From JAPOVO01 sp026708165 (lineage in GTDB: Bacteria > Chloroflexota > UBA11872 > VXNJ01), in the NCBI GenBank assembly GCA_965208775.1, contig OZ242360.1, positions 3,038,001-3,102,000 on the forward strand: a stretch of 64,000 bases of DNA, given 5' to 3'. The position numbers and the translations under genes were made by a program. Positions 8,327 to 17,733 of the stretch are shown piece by piece. Position 1 is the first letter of the stretch; each line of letters opens with the position of its first letter. Below the pieces are notes generated by a model. It did no database searches. It saw only the letters and a program-made list of their open reading frames with translations, and had not been told where the DNA came from.

Positions 8327-9223
8327 ATGGCACGGAGGTCTGGCTTGGAAACCCGCTTACTCGGTACCGGCAAGGAAGTGCTGATAGGAGCCGACCATCC
8401 GTTTTGCCCAATCGGCGAACGGATCAACCCGACCAATAAGCCGAGGCTGACGCGGGCGATCAAGGAAGGTAACTGGGAGCACCTTCAGCGAATGGCCAGG
8501 CGTCAGGTGAGGGCCGGGGCGAAGGTCGTAGATATCAACGTAGGGGTGCCTGGAGCGGACGAGGCGGCGGCGATGCGGTCGGCGGTGAGGGCGATCCAGG
8601 AAGTGATCGATGTTCCGATCTCCATCGACTCGTCGACGATAGAAGTGCTGCTGGCGGGTCTGGAAGTCGCCGAGGGACGCCCGCTGGTGAACTCGGTTCC
8701 GGCCGAGGAGACGTACATGGAGCGCCTGCTCCCGGCCATCAAGGACCGCGACGTTGCGATGATCGGCATGTGCATGAAGGGCGGCGCCAACATGCCGACC
8801 ACCGTGGAAGAGCGTATTGAAATAGCCCACACGCTACTCGATGAGGCGGACAAACACGGTATCGCGTCGGAGGACGTGATTATCGACGTATTGATCCTGC
8901 CGATTGGCGCCGATCATGGTACGGGGTTGACGACGCTGCAGAGCATTGAGACGGTCGCAACCGAGCTTGGCAACAACACCAGCGTGGGCTTGAGCAATTT
9001 GTCGTTCGGTATGCCCGACCGCCAGTTTTTGAACACTCTGATGCTCGCCATGTGTATTCAAGCGGGTCTTACGGCGGCGATTCTCGACGTCGTCCAGACG
9101 CAGGTCCAGATGGCGATTTCGGGTTCGGACATGATTCGAGGTCTCGACGAGTACTGTATGAGGTGGATAGCAGAGTTCCGGGCGCGACAAGCCAAACAGG
9201 CGGCGAAGACGGGCACGGCCTGA
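8327..9223 (+). CDS. Methyltetrahydrofolate:corrinoid methyltransferase (MtgA/AcsE/CmuB-like pterin-binding enzyme)
   Basis: The 298-residue protein is a pterin-binding TIM barrel. It opens with PFCPIGERINPTNKPRLTRA, has the folate-site strand VVDINVGVPGADE near residue 67, VPISIDSSTIEVL near 100, NSVPAEE near 124 and GLSNLSFGMPDRQF near 225. These are the positions of Asp/Asn residues that bind pterin in AcsE, MtgA and the methionine synthase folate domain. It would carry methyl groups between the corrinoid protein and H4folate, linking the corrinoid module to metF. It is followed after 84 nt by the RACo activator gene on the same strand. Confidence 0.88.
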   Translation: MARRSGLETRLLGTGKEVLIGADHPFCPIGERINPTNKPRLTRAIKEGNWEHLQRMARRQVRAGAKVVDINVGVPGADEAAAMRSAVRAIQEVIDVPISIDSSTIEVLLAGLEVAEGRPLVNSVPAEETYMERLLPAIKDRDVAMIGMCMKGGANMPTTVEERIEIAHTLLDEADKHGIASEDVIIDVLILPIGADHGTGLTTLQSIETVATELGNNTSVGLSNLSFGMPDRQFLNTLMLAMCIQAGLTAAILDVVQTQVQMAISGSDMIRGLDEYCMRWIAEFRARQAKQAAKTGTA

Positions 9224-9307
9224 TAGGAGGGAGCCGTCTACGACGCGCTCCGTTGCGAGAATTCCATTGACTTCCGAATTCAGCACAGATCCCAGGCTCG
9301 TTAAGAA

Positions 9308-11209
9308 TTGACTTCCACGTCTATAGACCCCGGACCCACCAGCGCTGACGGCATGATCAAGGCGAGCTTTCTTCCCGAAGAGATGGAGGTCGAGGCCCCT
9401 GAGGGCACGACGATCCTCGACGCGGCTTATCTCCATGACATTCAAGTTGAAACGGTATGCGCCGGAAATGGCACTTGCGGCAAGTGCCGCGTACTGATCA
9501 AGGGTTACGAACCGCCGTCCGCCACGGGGGCCGATAACCAGCGGCTCTCGCCCGCGCAGCTATCCGCCGGCTGGCGTCTGGCCTGTCAGCATCCATTGAT
9601 CGAGTCGGGGACTTACATCCACCCGGCGGTTAGCGTGGTGTTGAAGACCGTCACGTCCGCAGATCTCGGCGACATCACGCTGCATCCAAACATCCAGAAG
9701 CAAGTTATTACTCTTCCCGAGGCCGATCTGCACAGCGCTAGCTTCGAATGGCCCATGACCCAGGAAGCTCTCGCGTCGCTGCTGGGAGGAGCAGACGCGT
9801 CGCTGCACGCTCTGCGCCAGCTGCCGTTCGTTGCCGAAAAAGCCAAAGGCGGACCGATCACGGTGACGCTCGTGGGCAGCCGAGCCGTGTCGTTCGAGCC
9901 GGGCGACACGCGGGACAAGATGTACGGGATCGCGTTCGACATAGGCACCACGAGCATCGTCGGCGCGTTGATGGACCTGGCCGACGGGAGCGAGGCGGCG
10001 GTCGCTTCCGACCTCAACGGACAGGCATACCACGGCGGCGACGTGATAAGCCGGATGTCGTTCACCCAGGGCGGGCGCAAGAACGTGAGGATCTTGCACG
10101 ACGCCGTGGTCGATACGATCAACAGCATCATCGACCGCCTGCTCCGACAGGCGAAGGTCAGCCGGCGGCACGTCTACGAGTGCGTGTTCGTGGGCAACAC
10201 GGTGATGACGCACCTGCTGCTGAACATCGATCCCAGCAAGATCGGGTACAGCCCGTTCGTCGGCGTTGTAAAGGACGCGCTTACAACGACCACGGAGATG
10301 CTTGGAATAAACCTGACTAAGGGAACTTCGGTATTCGTGTTTCCGAACATCGCCAGCTACGTGGGGGCGGACATAGTGGCGGGGATGATCGCCACCGGCC
10401 TGGAAGACCGTAAGGGCAACGTGTTGATGATCGATGTCGGCACCAACGGCGAGATAGCGCTCGCGGTGGACGGGCAGATATTAACGACGGCCGCTCCGGC
10501 CGGACCTGCGTTCGAGGGGGCCGAGATAATTCAGGGAATGCGGGCTAGCCCGGGGGCTATCGAGCGGGTACGGCTGGACGACGAGGGCGTTCACCTGGAG
10601 GTCATCGGCGGGAGCGCACCGAAAGGCATCTGTGGCTCCGGTCTGCTGGATGCGGTGGCCGAGATGCTGCGGACGGGTCTGGTGGCTCCGACCGGCAGGC
10701 TGCTGCGTCCCGAGGAAGCCCGCGAAAAATGTCCCGCGGCGCTGGCCAGGCGGGTCTTTCCCGATGACACGGGCGGGTATTTCCTGCTCTACGGCAGTTC
10801 GCCCGAATCGGAAGACCGGGTGATCCTGCACGCGGCGGACATTCGCCAGTTGCAGCTTGCGAAAGGCTCCATACGCTGCGGCGTCAACGCCCTGCTGGCC
10901 GAGGCGGGACTTGAGGGCGGCGATCTGGACGAAATCCTGTTGGCGGGAGCCTTTGGCACCTACATCGACCGCAACGCCGCGCGCGCGGTCGGACTGGTGC
11001 CCGACGTAGAAACCAGCAAGATCTCCGCGGTCGGCAACGCCGCCGGACTAGGATCGCGAATGGGACTGCTTTCGCTGGAGGCCCGGGTAAACGCCGAGCT
11101 ACTGCCGCCGAAGGTCAGCTACCTAGAGCTGTCGGCTCTGCAGGACTTCCAATGGAAGTTCGCGGAGGCGCTAGGATTTCCCGACCCCGCCACGCTGGGG
11201 AGCGGCTAG
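9308..11209 (+). CDS. RACo-type ATP-dependent reductive activator of corrinoid proteins
   Basis: The 633-residue protein joins an N-terminal plant-type [2Fe-2S] ferredoxin domain (VCAGNGTCGKCRVL plus RLACQH, residues about 48-100) to a long ASKHA ATPase module. The ASKHA phosphate and adenosine loops are visible as YGIAFDIGTTSIVGAL near 215, LMIDVGTNGEIAL near 375 and ILLAGAFGTYIDRNAAR near 547. RACo enzymes use ATP and a low-potential electron to re-reduce accidentally oxidised Co(II) corrinoid to Co(I). Such a gene is what an active corrinoid methyltransferase system needs. The frame opens with TTG at 9308; an ATG at 9353 just before the ferredoxin domain is the alternative start, and neither has a strong ribosome site. 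Confidence 0.88.
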   Translation: MTSTSIDPGPTSADGMIKASFLPEEMEVEAPEGTTILDAAYLHDIQVETVCAGNGTCGKCRVLIKGYEPPSATGADNQRLSPAQLSAGWRLACQHPLIESGTYIHPAVSVVLKTVTSADLGDITLHPNIQKQVITLPEADLHSASFEWPMTQEALASLLGGADASLHALRQLPFVAEKAKGGPITVTLVGSRAVSFEPGDTRDKMYGIAFDIGTTSIVGALMDLADGSEAAVASDLNGQAYHGGDVISRMSFTQGGRKNVRILHDAVVDTINSIIDRLLRQAKVSRRHVYECVFVGNTVMTHLLLNIDPSKIGYSPFVGVVKDALTTTTEMLGINLTKGTSVFVFPNIASYVGADIVAGMIATGLEDRKGNVLMIDVGTNGEIALAVDGQILTTAAPAGPAFEGAEIIQGMRASPGAIERVRLDDEGVHLEVIGGSAPKGICGSGLLDAVAEMLRTGLVAPTGRLLRPEEAREKCPAALARRVFPDDTGGYFLLYGSSPESEDRVILHAADIRQLQLAKGSIRCGVNALLAEAGLEGGDLDEILLAGAFGTYIDRNAARAVGLVPDVETSKISAVGNAAGLGSRMGLLSLEARVNAELLPPKVSYLELSALQDFQWKFAEALGFPDPATLGSG

Positions 11210-11217
11210 CCCGCTTC

Positions 11218-13120
11218 TCAGATCGCCGGAATCCACACCTGCATAGCTCCGACGCCACGATTCCCCCAGGCGTAGTAGGGGATGGCGGTTATCGGGAGCT
11301 TGTCGGCTTCGTCGTTGCGATTGGAGGCCACGGCTCGAATTTGAGACCGTTCGTCGAACGGCTTGGGGAGGCGCTCTCCGATAGTGCGGAGAATCGTTAC
11401 GCCGCCCAGCAGGTCTCGGTCGTGGCGCATGTCGAACTCATCAAGACGGCTGAGCGCGGTTTCGAAGAGGTCGATGCCGGGATGGTCTACCGCCTCGACG
11501 CAGTAGATCAAAGGCCCCCTGGCGAGGGCTATGCGTCCCCGATTGGTTGTGACGCGTTGATGACTCGACAGTTGGCGCACGGGCATAGGCAAGATGAGGG
11601 ATAACACGTCTCCCGGACTCCACCGGCGGTTCACTTCCAGATAGGTCCCTGGCGCGGCGTCCGGCTGTGCGCCCCGGCCGTTGACGGTGACGGTCGCGCG
11701 GTCGCACCATCCTGGAATTCGGACACGGAGTGCTATCTCGGATACGGGAGCTTCGACGATCTTCAACCGGATATCGCCGTCCCACGGATAACGGGTCTCG
11801 ATCTCTAGTTCGATGGCCCCGCTGTCGGGCAGTGATGCGCGAACGCCGCCGGCCGCGTAGAGGTGAACCCAGAGGCAGTCGTCGGAAGTCGAGTAGAAGT
11901 ATCCGGGCAGGCTCATCAGCAGGCGGGCGATGTTGGGCGGACAGCAGGCGCAATCAAACCAGCCGGCGCGCTCATAGCCGCCCCTTGAAGTGAGCGGATT
12001 TACGTAGAAGTACTTGGTTCCGTCCAGCGAGACACCGGATAGAGCGCCGTTGTAGAGCGCGGTCTCCATGGCGTCCGCATACTTTGCGTCGCCGGTGCGG
12101 CAGAGCATTCGCCACGACCAGAATACGCCGCCGATAGCCGCGCAGGTCTCGGCGTAGGCGGTCTCATTTGGGAGTTCGTAATCGTCGCCGAAGGATTCTC
12201 CCTCATAGCGCGCGCCCAGTCCTCCGGTTATGTAGGCCTTGCGTTCGAACGCGCTCTCCCAGAGCTTCGTCGCGGCGCGGGCCATGTCGGGCCGGTGGGA
12301 CTCGAGGGCTGCGTCCATCATGCCGGTTGCAAGATAGGTTGCCCGGACGGCGTGTCCGACGACCTCCGTCTGGTCGGTCACGGGAAGGTGGTCCTGATAG
12401 TAGGAGCGGTCGTATGCGCCCGGGACCGCGGGCATAAGGCTGGGCTGCCGCCCGCGGGCCTCCAGGAAATAGATCGACTGGTCCAGGTATTTGCGGTCGT
12501 CCGTCTCGCGGTAAAGCTCGGCAAGGGCAAGCTCGATTTCTTCGTGGCCGTCGACTCCCTCGCTCGCGTTGGGCCCCGAACGTGTCGCAGATGTGATCGG
12601 CGAACTGTTTGGCTACGTCGAACATTCGGCTGCCGTTGCCCGTCGCTCTCCGGTGCGCGATGCCCGCCTGGATCAGGTGGCCCGCGCAATAGAGCTCGTG
12701 CTGGGTCGTAAGGTCGGAATAGCGCAGGTGCTCGCGCTCCAGCGCGAAGTAGCTGTGGACGTAGCCATCGGGGCGCTGCGCACCGGCTATGGCTTCGATC
12801 ACGCCGTCAGTCATCGCGACGAGGTCGTGGTCATGTCGTTCAGCGAGGGCGTAGCTTGCGGCCTCGAGGAGCTTGTAGACGTCGGAGTCGTTGTAGACCC
12901 TTCCCTGGAACGGGGCGTTACCACCGTTCGAGAGCCTTCGGAAGTTGTCGATCCGGCCGGTCGATTCGCACATCTCGAACTGGCGAGGGAGGCCGGCTTC
13001 GCGCAGCGCGCGGCGGCGCGGCATCCAGAACTCGTCGTCGATTCGCGCGGAAGATATCGGGACAGGACGCAACAGGGAATGCGGCGAGCTGCTGGTGTCG
13101 ACGACGATTCCCCGGTCCAT
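11218..13120 (-). pseudogene. GH127-family (DUF1680) beta-L-arabinofuranosidase-like gene with one frameshift
   Basis: Two minus-strand frames encode successive parts of one protein. The N-terminal part (from ATG 13120, with AAAGG upstream) includes DDEFWMPRRRALREAGLPRQFEM, TGRIDNFRR, NSDSDVYKLLEAASYALA-like and LYCAGHLIQAGIAHRRATG. The C-terminal part continues VDGHEEIELALAELYRETDD, GHAVRATYL, GGLGARYEGESFG and CCPPNIARLLMSLPGY, where the paired Cys belong to the Cys-based active site of GH127. The two are out of phase at about 12571-12578, where one base too many in a GGGGCCC-type run explains the shift. The complete protein would be about 630 residues, normal for the family. It is either a recent pseudogene or a sequencing error. 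Confidence 0.75.
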
Positions 13121-13228
13121 TTGAACCAACCTTTTCGCGGCTCGGTACTGTAATCATGGCGATGCCGTGCGGAGTATTATCGCCAATGGATCTGAGGCCT
13201 GTGCGGGTGGACTGTGTAGGAGGGCGCG

Positions 13229-14764
13229 TTGGCCAAATCCTCCCCTAGTTTGCGCAACCGGCGAAGGGATGACCGGCTTCGGGCCGCCGAGCGCCGCGGC
13301 CGCCTGATCGTGGACGACGACGGCGATCTGGCATTTGGCGATGACGCAAAAGCCGGGCGGGAGCCGTTTCTGGCGCAGCGCCTATACCCCCTGGTGGACG
13401 TGGGCGTTAAGAGCGTCGCGTGGTGCATCATGTGGGGAATCGCCCAGGGGCCGGACGAAACCACCTACTGGCAGGCCCAGCAGGCAAAGGTTCCACTCAA
13501 CCAAGCCATCGCGGACCCTACGCCGGTGATGACCGAGGGCGCGCGTCGCGCCGGCATGGAGATATTCGCCTCCATCCGCATGAATGACACGCACGACGCC
13601 TTCGGCAAACCTCACGGGCGGCTCATCTATCCCTTGAAAGTCGAACATCCTGATTGGCTGCTCGGCGACGAGTGTGAGCAAGGCGATTTCGAGGTCGCAC
13701 CGCAGGCGCTGATGTGGTCGGGCCTGGATTACTCCGTCCCGGACGTGCGTGAGGACCGGCTGTGGTGGGTCCGCCATTCGGCCGAGAGCTATGACGTGGA
13801 CGGTGTCGAGCTGAACTTCTTCCGGATGCCGTGGTTCTTCAAGCGCGGCAAGGTCGCGGAGGGCATTCCTTTAATGACCGACCTGATACGAAAGGCGCGG
13901 CGCATCGTCGATCGGGTATCCGAGATGCGGGAGTCTCCGATGCTGCTGGGCGTGCGGGTTCCCGGGACGGTTGAGACTTGTCTACGCGTCGGAATCGACG
14001 TCGAAGCGTGGCTGCGGGAGGACCTGGTCGACCGCCTGCTGATCGGCGGAGGTTATTCGCCCTACACGAGTCCGGCGGAAGAGATGGTGCGGATGGCGAG
14101 CGATCACGAGGTACCGGCGTATCCATGCATCAATTGCAGCGCGCCGGGAGTGGGGGCTGACCCCGCGATGAGGGGCGCGGCCTCGAACGTTTACTTGGCG
14201 GGGGCGGACGGCATCTACCTGTGGAACTATCACTACCGGGACGTTCCGATGCTGGGATACGGCAGGCCTGAGCAGTCGGCGTATGAGCTGCTTCGAGAGA
14301 TCCGATCGCCGACGGCTCTTGCGTATAGCGACAAGGCGTTTGGCGTCGAGGGGCCTGAATTCGTGGGACCTTACGCCATCGCGAGCCATCCGACGCAGCT
14401 TCCGCTCGATCTGGGCCGCCGGGCTATGAAGGCGGTCAAGACCGTACGACTGCGAATCGGGGACGACTTGAGGGCGGCACGGAGAGCCGACCGGCTGGAT
14501 TGGGCGGTTCTTGAATTGAGCTTTACGGGCATTCAATCTGGAGACTGCATAGGAGTGCAGATGAACGGCAGCTTGCTGCTTTCGACTGCGGGTGCCGAAT
14601 CGGGCGCACCGGATGACCGCTCGGACCGGCGTTGCTACGACGTGCCAGCTCACGCGGTGAAGCCGGGGGACAACACATTGACATTATGGATCGATGGACG
14701 GTCTTCCCAAGCGGAGAGCGGCGTGACCTTGACCGCAGCGTGGGTGCATGTCGCGTATCGTTGA
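13229..14764 (+). CDS. Glycoside-hydrolase-like TIM-barrel protein of unknown specificity
   Basis: The 511-residue protein has barrel-like strands: VDVGVKSVAWCIMWG near 54, GMEIFASIRMND near 110, VDGVELNFFRMPWFF near 190, LLGVRVPGTVETC near 243, YPCINCSAPG near 303 and ADGIYLWNYHYRDVP near 330. A beta-rich C-terminal domain of about 110 residues follows, as in carbohydrate enzymes with an accessory sandwich. Glu/Asp residues at strand ends (VELNFF, SIRMND) could be catalytic, but I cannot assign a numbered family. No signal peptide is seen. TTG at 13229 is supported by AGGAGG six bases upstream. The GH127 gene is its divergent neighbour, suggesting a shared carbohydrate substrate. Confidence 0.6.
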   Translation: MAKSSPSLRNRRRDDRLRAAERRGRLIVDDDGDLAFGDDAKAGREPFLAQRLYPLVDVGVKSVAWCIMWGIAQGPDETTYWQAQQAKVPLNQAIADPTPVMTEGARRAGMEIFASIRMNDTHDAFGKPHGRLIYPLKVEHPDWLLGDECEQGDFEVAPQALMWSGLDYSVPDVREDRLWWVRHSAESYDVDGVELNFFRMPWFFKRGKVAEGIPLMTDLIRKARRIVDRVSEMRESPMLLGVRVPGTVETCLRVGIDVEAWLREDLVDRLLIGGGYSPYTSPAEEMVRMASDHEVPAYPCINCSAPGVGADPAMRGAASNVYLAGADGIYLWNYHYRDVPMLGYGRPEQSAYELLREIRSPTALAYSDKAFGVEGPEFVGPYAIASHPTQLPLDLGRRAMKAVKTVRLRIGDDLRAARRADRLDWAVLELSFTGIQSGDCIGVQMNGSLLLSTAGAESGAPDDRSDRRCYDVPAHAVKPGDNTLTLWIDGRSSQAESGVTLTAAWVHVAYR

Positions 14765-14939
14765 GCGCGGAACCATGTAGTGCAAGGTTGTGATGCACGC
14801 CGCCGGCTTTGAGCCGGTGGAGGATTCCGGGGCCGTCGCCTGGATAGTTGCGGCAGAGGCGGTCGCATAGTTTCCGGCATTTGAGATTGGCGCTACTATC
14901 GGAAGCGGTTCTAGAAATACCGGTGCGGAGGAAGTTCTT

Positions 14940-16079
14940 GTGGCTGTAGCATCGCAATCGACTGCCGAGACCGAAGTCTACGCGGACCTTGGACTGATCC
15001 CCGTGATAAACGCGCGAGGGAATCAGACGTTGCTGGGAGGATCGACCGTACCTGACGAAGTTCAGGAAGCGATCGATGCCGCGAACCGATACTACGTCAT
15101 CATGGAGGACTTGTTCGCGGCGACGGGTCGTGTAATCGCCGATCTGCTCGAATGCGAAGCGGCCTACGTTACTTCGGGCTGCGCGGCAGCGCTAGCGCTG
15201 GGGGCGGCGGCGTGCATCGCGGGCGATGACGAGGAGAAAGTCAAAAACCTGCCCCACACCGAAGGGATGAAGAACGAGGTCGTAATACAGGGAACGCAGC
15301 GGTACAAGTACGAGCACGCGCCGACGGTGTCCGGGGCAAAGCTCGTGGAGGCGGGCGACGCGAACGGCGTGACGCCGGCGCAGCTTGAAGGAGCCATTGG
15401 ACCAGACACGGCCGTGGTGTTGTTCGTCGCACACCTGGATGCCGTTGACGGGATCGTCCCGCTGGACCAGGTTGTCGAGATTTCACACCGTCACGGAGTT
15501 CCGGTGATGGTGGATGCCGCACAGCAGATATACCCGCTCGAGCGAATGCGCATGTGGACAAAGATGGGCGCCGATCTAGTTTGCTTTGGAGCCAAGTACT
15601 TCGGATCGCCGCATTCGAGCGGCATCCTCTGCGGCCGCGAAGACCTTGTAGCCTCAGCGGTTAGACAGGGATTTATAGGATTCGAAATCGGCGCGTCGTC
15701 GATTGGGCGTCCGTTCAAGCTGGACCGCGGCGAGGTTATCGGAGTGGTCCACGCGCTCCGACGGTGGATCTCATTGGACCACGAAGAGCGGATAGCGGCC
15801 GCGGAGGCGAAGCTCGAGATCATATCTGCTGCGGTAGAAGGGAAACCGGGCGTAAACGTATCCACCGATCCCGGCGTTCTTGTCGGCGCGCCCGCTCTAT
15901 GCTTGAATTTCGAGCCTGAGTCCGGGCTGACTGCTGAGTCGGTTATCGAATCTCTGCGCGACGGTAATCCGAGCATCGTCGTCGGTGAAGAGGGTGACAC
16001 CGTGATCTTCAATCCCAACACTCTGCTGGACGGAGATGCCGAAGTTGTGGCGGAACGGCTGGCGGGCATCGTCGGCTAG
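14940..16079 (+). CDS. SelA-like PLP-dependent enzyme (not bona fide selenocysteine synthase)
   Basis: The 379-residue protein is a fold-type I PLP enzyme of the SelA-like/DgaE group. It shows VINARGNQTLLGGSTVP at the N-terminus, AYVTSGCAAALALGAAACIAG near 77, VMVDAAQQIYPLERM near 190 with the cofactor Asp, and ADLVCFGAKYFGSPHSSGILCG near 208 with the probable Schiff-base Lys. True SelA is about 460 residues with an N-terminal tRNA-binding domain, which is absent here. The usual role of such relatives is amino-acid or amino-sugar-acid ammonia-lyase/aldolase chemistry. The GTG start has GGAGGAA six bases upstream. It sits 90 nt before the LLM flavin oxidoreductase, possibly in one operon. Confidence 0.75.
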   Translation: MAVASQSTAETEVYADLGLIPVINARGNQTLLGGSTVPDEVQEAIDAANRYYVIMEDLFAATGRVIADLLECEAAYVTSGCAAALALGAAACIAGDDEEKVKNLPHTEGMKNEVVIQGTQRYKYEHAPTVSGAKLVEAGDANGVTPAQLEGAIGPDTAVVLFVAHLDAVDGIVPLDQVVEISHRHGVPVMVDAAQQIYPLERMRMWTKMGADLVCFGAKYFGSPHSSGILCGREDLVASAVRQGFIGFEIGASSIGRPFKLDRGEVIGVVHALRRWISLDHEERIAAAEAKLEIISAAVEGKPGVNVSTDPGVLVGAPALCLNFEPESGLTAESVIESLRDGNPSIVVGEEGDTVIFNPNTLLDGDAEVVAERLAGIVG

Positions 16080-16169
16080 GCGATTGAAAACGGGATTGGC
16101 GGCACAGGACACGCCCGGGCTCTCGTATTTCGTGCCGCGCGCCTTGAAACGAACGTGTAGGAGACATAA

Positions 16170-17252
16170 ATGCGCCTAGGCTTTTTTACGATGCCAATGC
16201 ACCCTCCAGGGTCAGACCCGGCGGAAACGCTCCGGGACGATCTGGAGCAGATCGTCGTGGCCGACAAGCTGGGCTACGAGGAGGCCTGGATCGGCGAGCA
16301 TCTGACCGCGGAGTGGGAGAACATCCCGGCGCCCGACCTGCTGATCGCGCAGGCGCTGCCGCTGACCGAGAACATCATCCTGGGCACGGGCGTGAACTGT
16401 CTGACCAACCACGACCCCTTTATGCTGGCGCACCGGGTCGCACAGCTCGACAACATGGCACGCGGCCGCTTCTATTGGGGTATCGGCTCGGGGGTATTTT
16501 CGGGTGACCTGGAAGCCTACGGATTCGACCCGAAGCAGAAAGAGAACCGGCAGGCGTCGCGCGAGATTCTGGACGTGATAATCGAGCTATGGAACGATCC
16601 CAAACCCGGAATGTACGAAAGCAAGTACTTCAAATTCAGGGTGCCGGAGCCTGATCCGCGTGTTGGGCTCGGGATGCACATGAAGCCTTATCAAAAGCCC
16701 CATCCTCCGATAGGCGTGGCAGGTCTGACTCCGTATTCAAGCACGCTCGTCGTCGCGGGCGAGCGCGGATGGATCCCGATGAGCAGCGACATCATTCCGT
16801 GGCGAATAATCGCAACGCACTGGGATGCGGTCGAGTCGGGCGTCAAGGACGGCAGTCCCGCTCCCAACCGTTCGGAGTGGCGGATAGCCAGGGACATCTT
16901 CGTGGCGGACACGACCGAGGAAGCCCAAAAGCTGGCGCTAGAGGGTACGTTAGGCCGCGACTACGGCGACTACTTTCTGAGGCTTGGCCGACGGGCGAGG
17001 GGCATGGAGATATTCAAGCAGGACCCCGAAACGCCCGATTCGGAAGTCGACCTCGACTACATGCTGGAGCATATCTGGGTCGTTGGCAGCCCGGACGACG
17101 TGGTCGAAAAGCTGACAGGGCTATATGAAGCCGTGGGCGGCTTCGGAGTCTTGCTGGCGGTCGGTCATGAATGGAAGCCGCATGACAAGTGGCTGCACTC
17201 GATGACGCTGCTCGCCAAGGAAGTGATGCCCAGACTCGCGCATTTGAACTAA
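16170..17252 (+). CDS. LLM-class flavin-dependent oxidoreductase (luciferase-like)
   Basis: The 360-residue protein begins MRLGFFTMPMHPPGSDPAET and continues with GYEEAWIGEHLTAEWENIP and NIILGTGVNCLTNHDPF, then HRVAQLDNMARGRFYWGIGSG, the standard bacterial luciferase-like barrel strands for FMN or F420. It likely oxygenates or oxidises a small organic substrate together with a separate flavin reductase; an NADPH-dependent FMN reductase is encoded at 19499. AGGAGA precedes the ATG by six bases. Multiple LLM paralogs are typical of SAR202-like Chloroflexota, which agrees with the rest of the window. The exact substrate is not predictable. Confidence 0.85.
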   Translation: MRLGFFTMPMHPPGSDPAETLRDDLEQIVVADKLGYEEAWIGEHLTAEWENIPAPDLLIAQALPLTENIILGTGVNCLTNHDPFMLAHRVAQLDNMARGRFYWGIGSGVFSGDLEAYGFDPKQKENRQASREILDVIIELWNDPKPGMYESKYFKFRVPEPDPRVGLGMHMKPYQKPHPPIGVAGLTPYSSTLVVAGERGWIPMSSDIIPWRIIATHWDAVESGVKDGSPAPNRSEWRIARDIFVADTTEEAQKLALEGTLGRDYGDYFLRLGRRARGMEIFKQDPETPDSEVDLDYMLEHIWVVGSPDDVVEKLTGLYEAVGGFGVLLAVGHEWKPHDKWLHSMTLLAKEVMPRLAHLN

Positions 17253-17265
17253 GCGGGTCGGCGGA

Positions 17266-17733
17266 TCAGGCGTCGCGCCAGAGCTTGCCTCGCTTCTTGA
17301 CGGCGTCCAACCTGGACTCGTCGAACCCTGGCATCACGTAGCCTTCAGGTTGGGGCGGCAGCGCCCCGGCGCCCAGTTTCTCCTGTATCGCTGGATTGGT
17401 GTAATAGGAGTTGTAAGTCTGCCGCCAGAGAGTCTCGAACTCATCGGGCAGCTCGGCTTCAACTCGTTTAAGGACGGCGTCCTTGTCGTCATCCGTAAGC
17501 CGCCTGAAGGAAGCCTGACCGCCCGACGTTGACTCGACAGCATCCAAGGCGGTCGTGATGTCCCGATGCAGCGCGGGGCGCTCGCGTAAGTAGCCTGCGA
17601 CCACCTCAGCGCCGCCTATCTCGCCCGCTCCCGGCATCTCGCCTTCGCGGGGGATCAAACGGTCCTGGATGGCGGCGAGAAGCCGCAACTGCGCCGAATT
17701 CAATGTCCGCGAATCGCCAGCGGGACGGCTCAC
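17266..17733 (-). CDS. Gluconate 2-dehydrogenase subunit 3-like small subunit
   Basis: The 155-residue product resembles the small subunit of membrane or periplasmic GMC dehydrogenases: LNSAQLRLLAAIQDRLIPREGEMPGAGEIG at the N-terminus and YYTNPAIQEKLG with GYVMPGFDESRLDAVKKRGKLWRDA at the C-terminus. The frame is open to 17883 on the minus strand, but that part only shadows the GMC gene. GTG 17733, whose first base doubles as the last base of the GMC stop codon and which has AGGAGA eight bases upstream, is the better start. No Tat signal is visible, unlike many relatives, so the pair may be cytoplasmic. Confidence 0.8.
   Translation of the reverse strand: MSRPAGDSRTLNSAQLRLLAAIQDRLIPREGEMPGAGEIGGAEVVAGYLRERPALHRDITTALDAVESTSGGQASFRRLTDDDKDAVLKRVEAELPDEFETLWRQTYNSYYTNPAIQEKLGAGALPPQPEGYVMPGFDESRLDAVKKRGKLWRDA

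Noticed and set aside
14940..16079. Naming this gene selA because a selenoprotein occurs in the window
   Set aside because: The N-terminal tRNA-binding domain of SelA is missing and the length fits SelA-like/DgaE relatives better.
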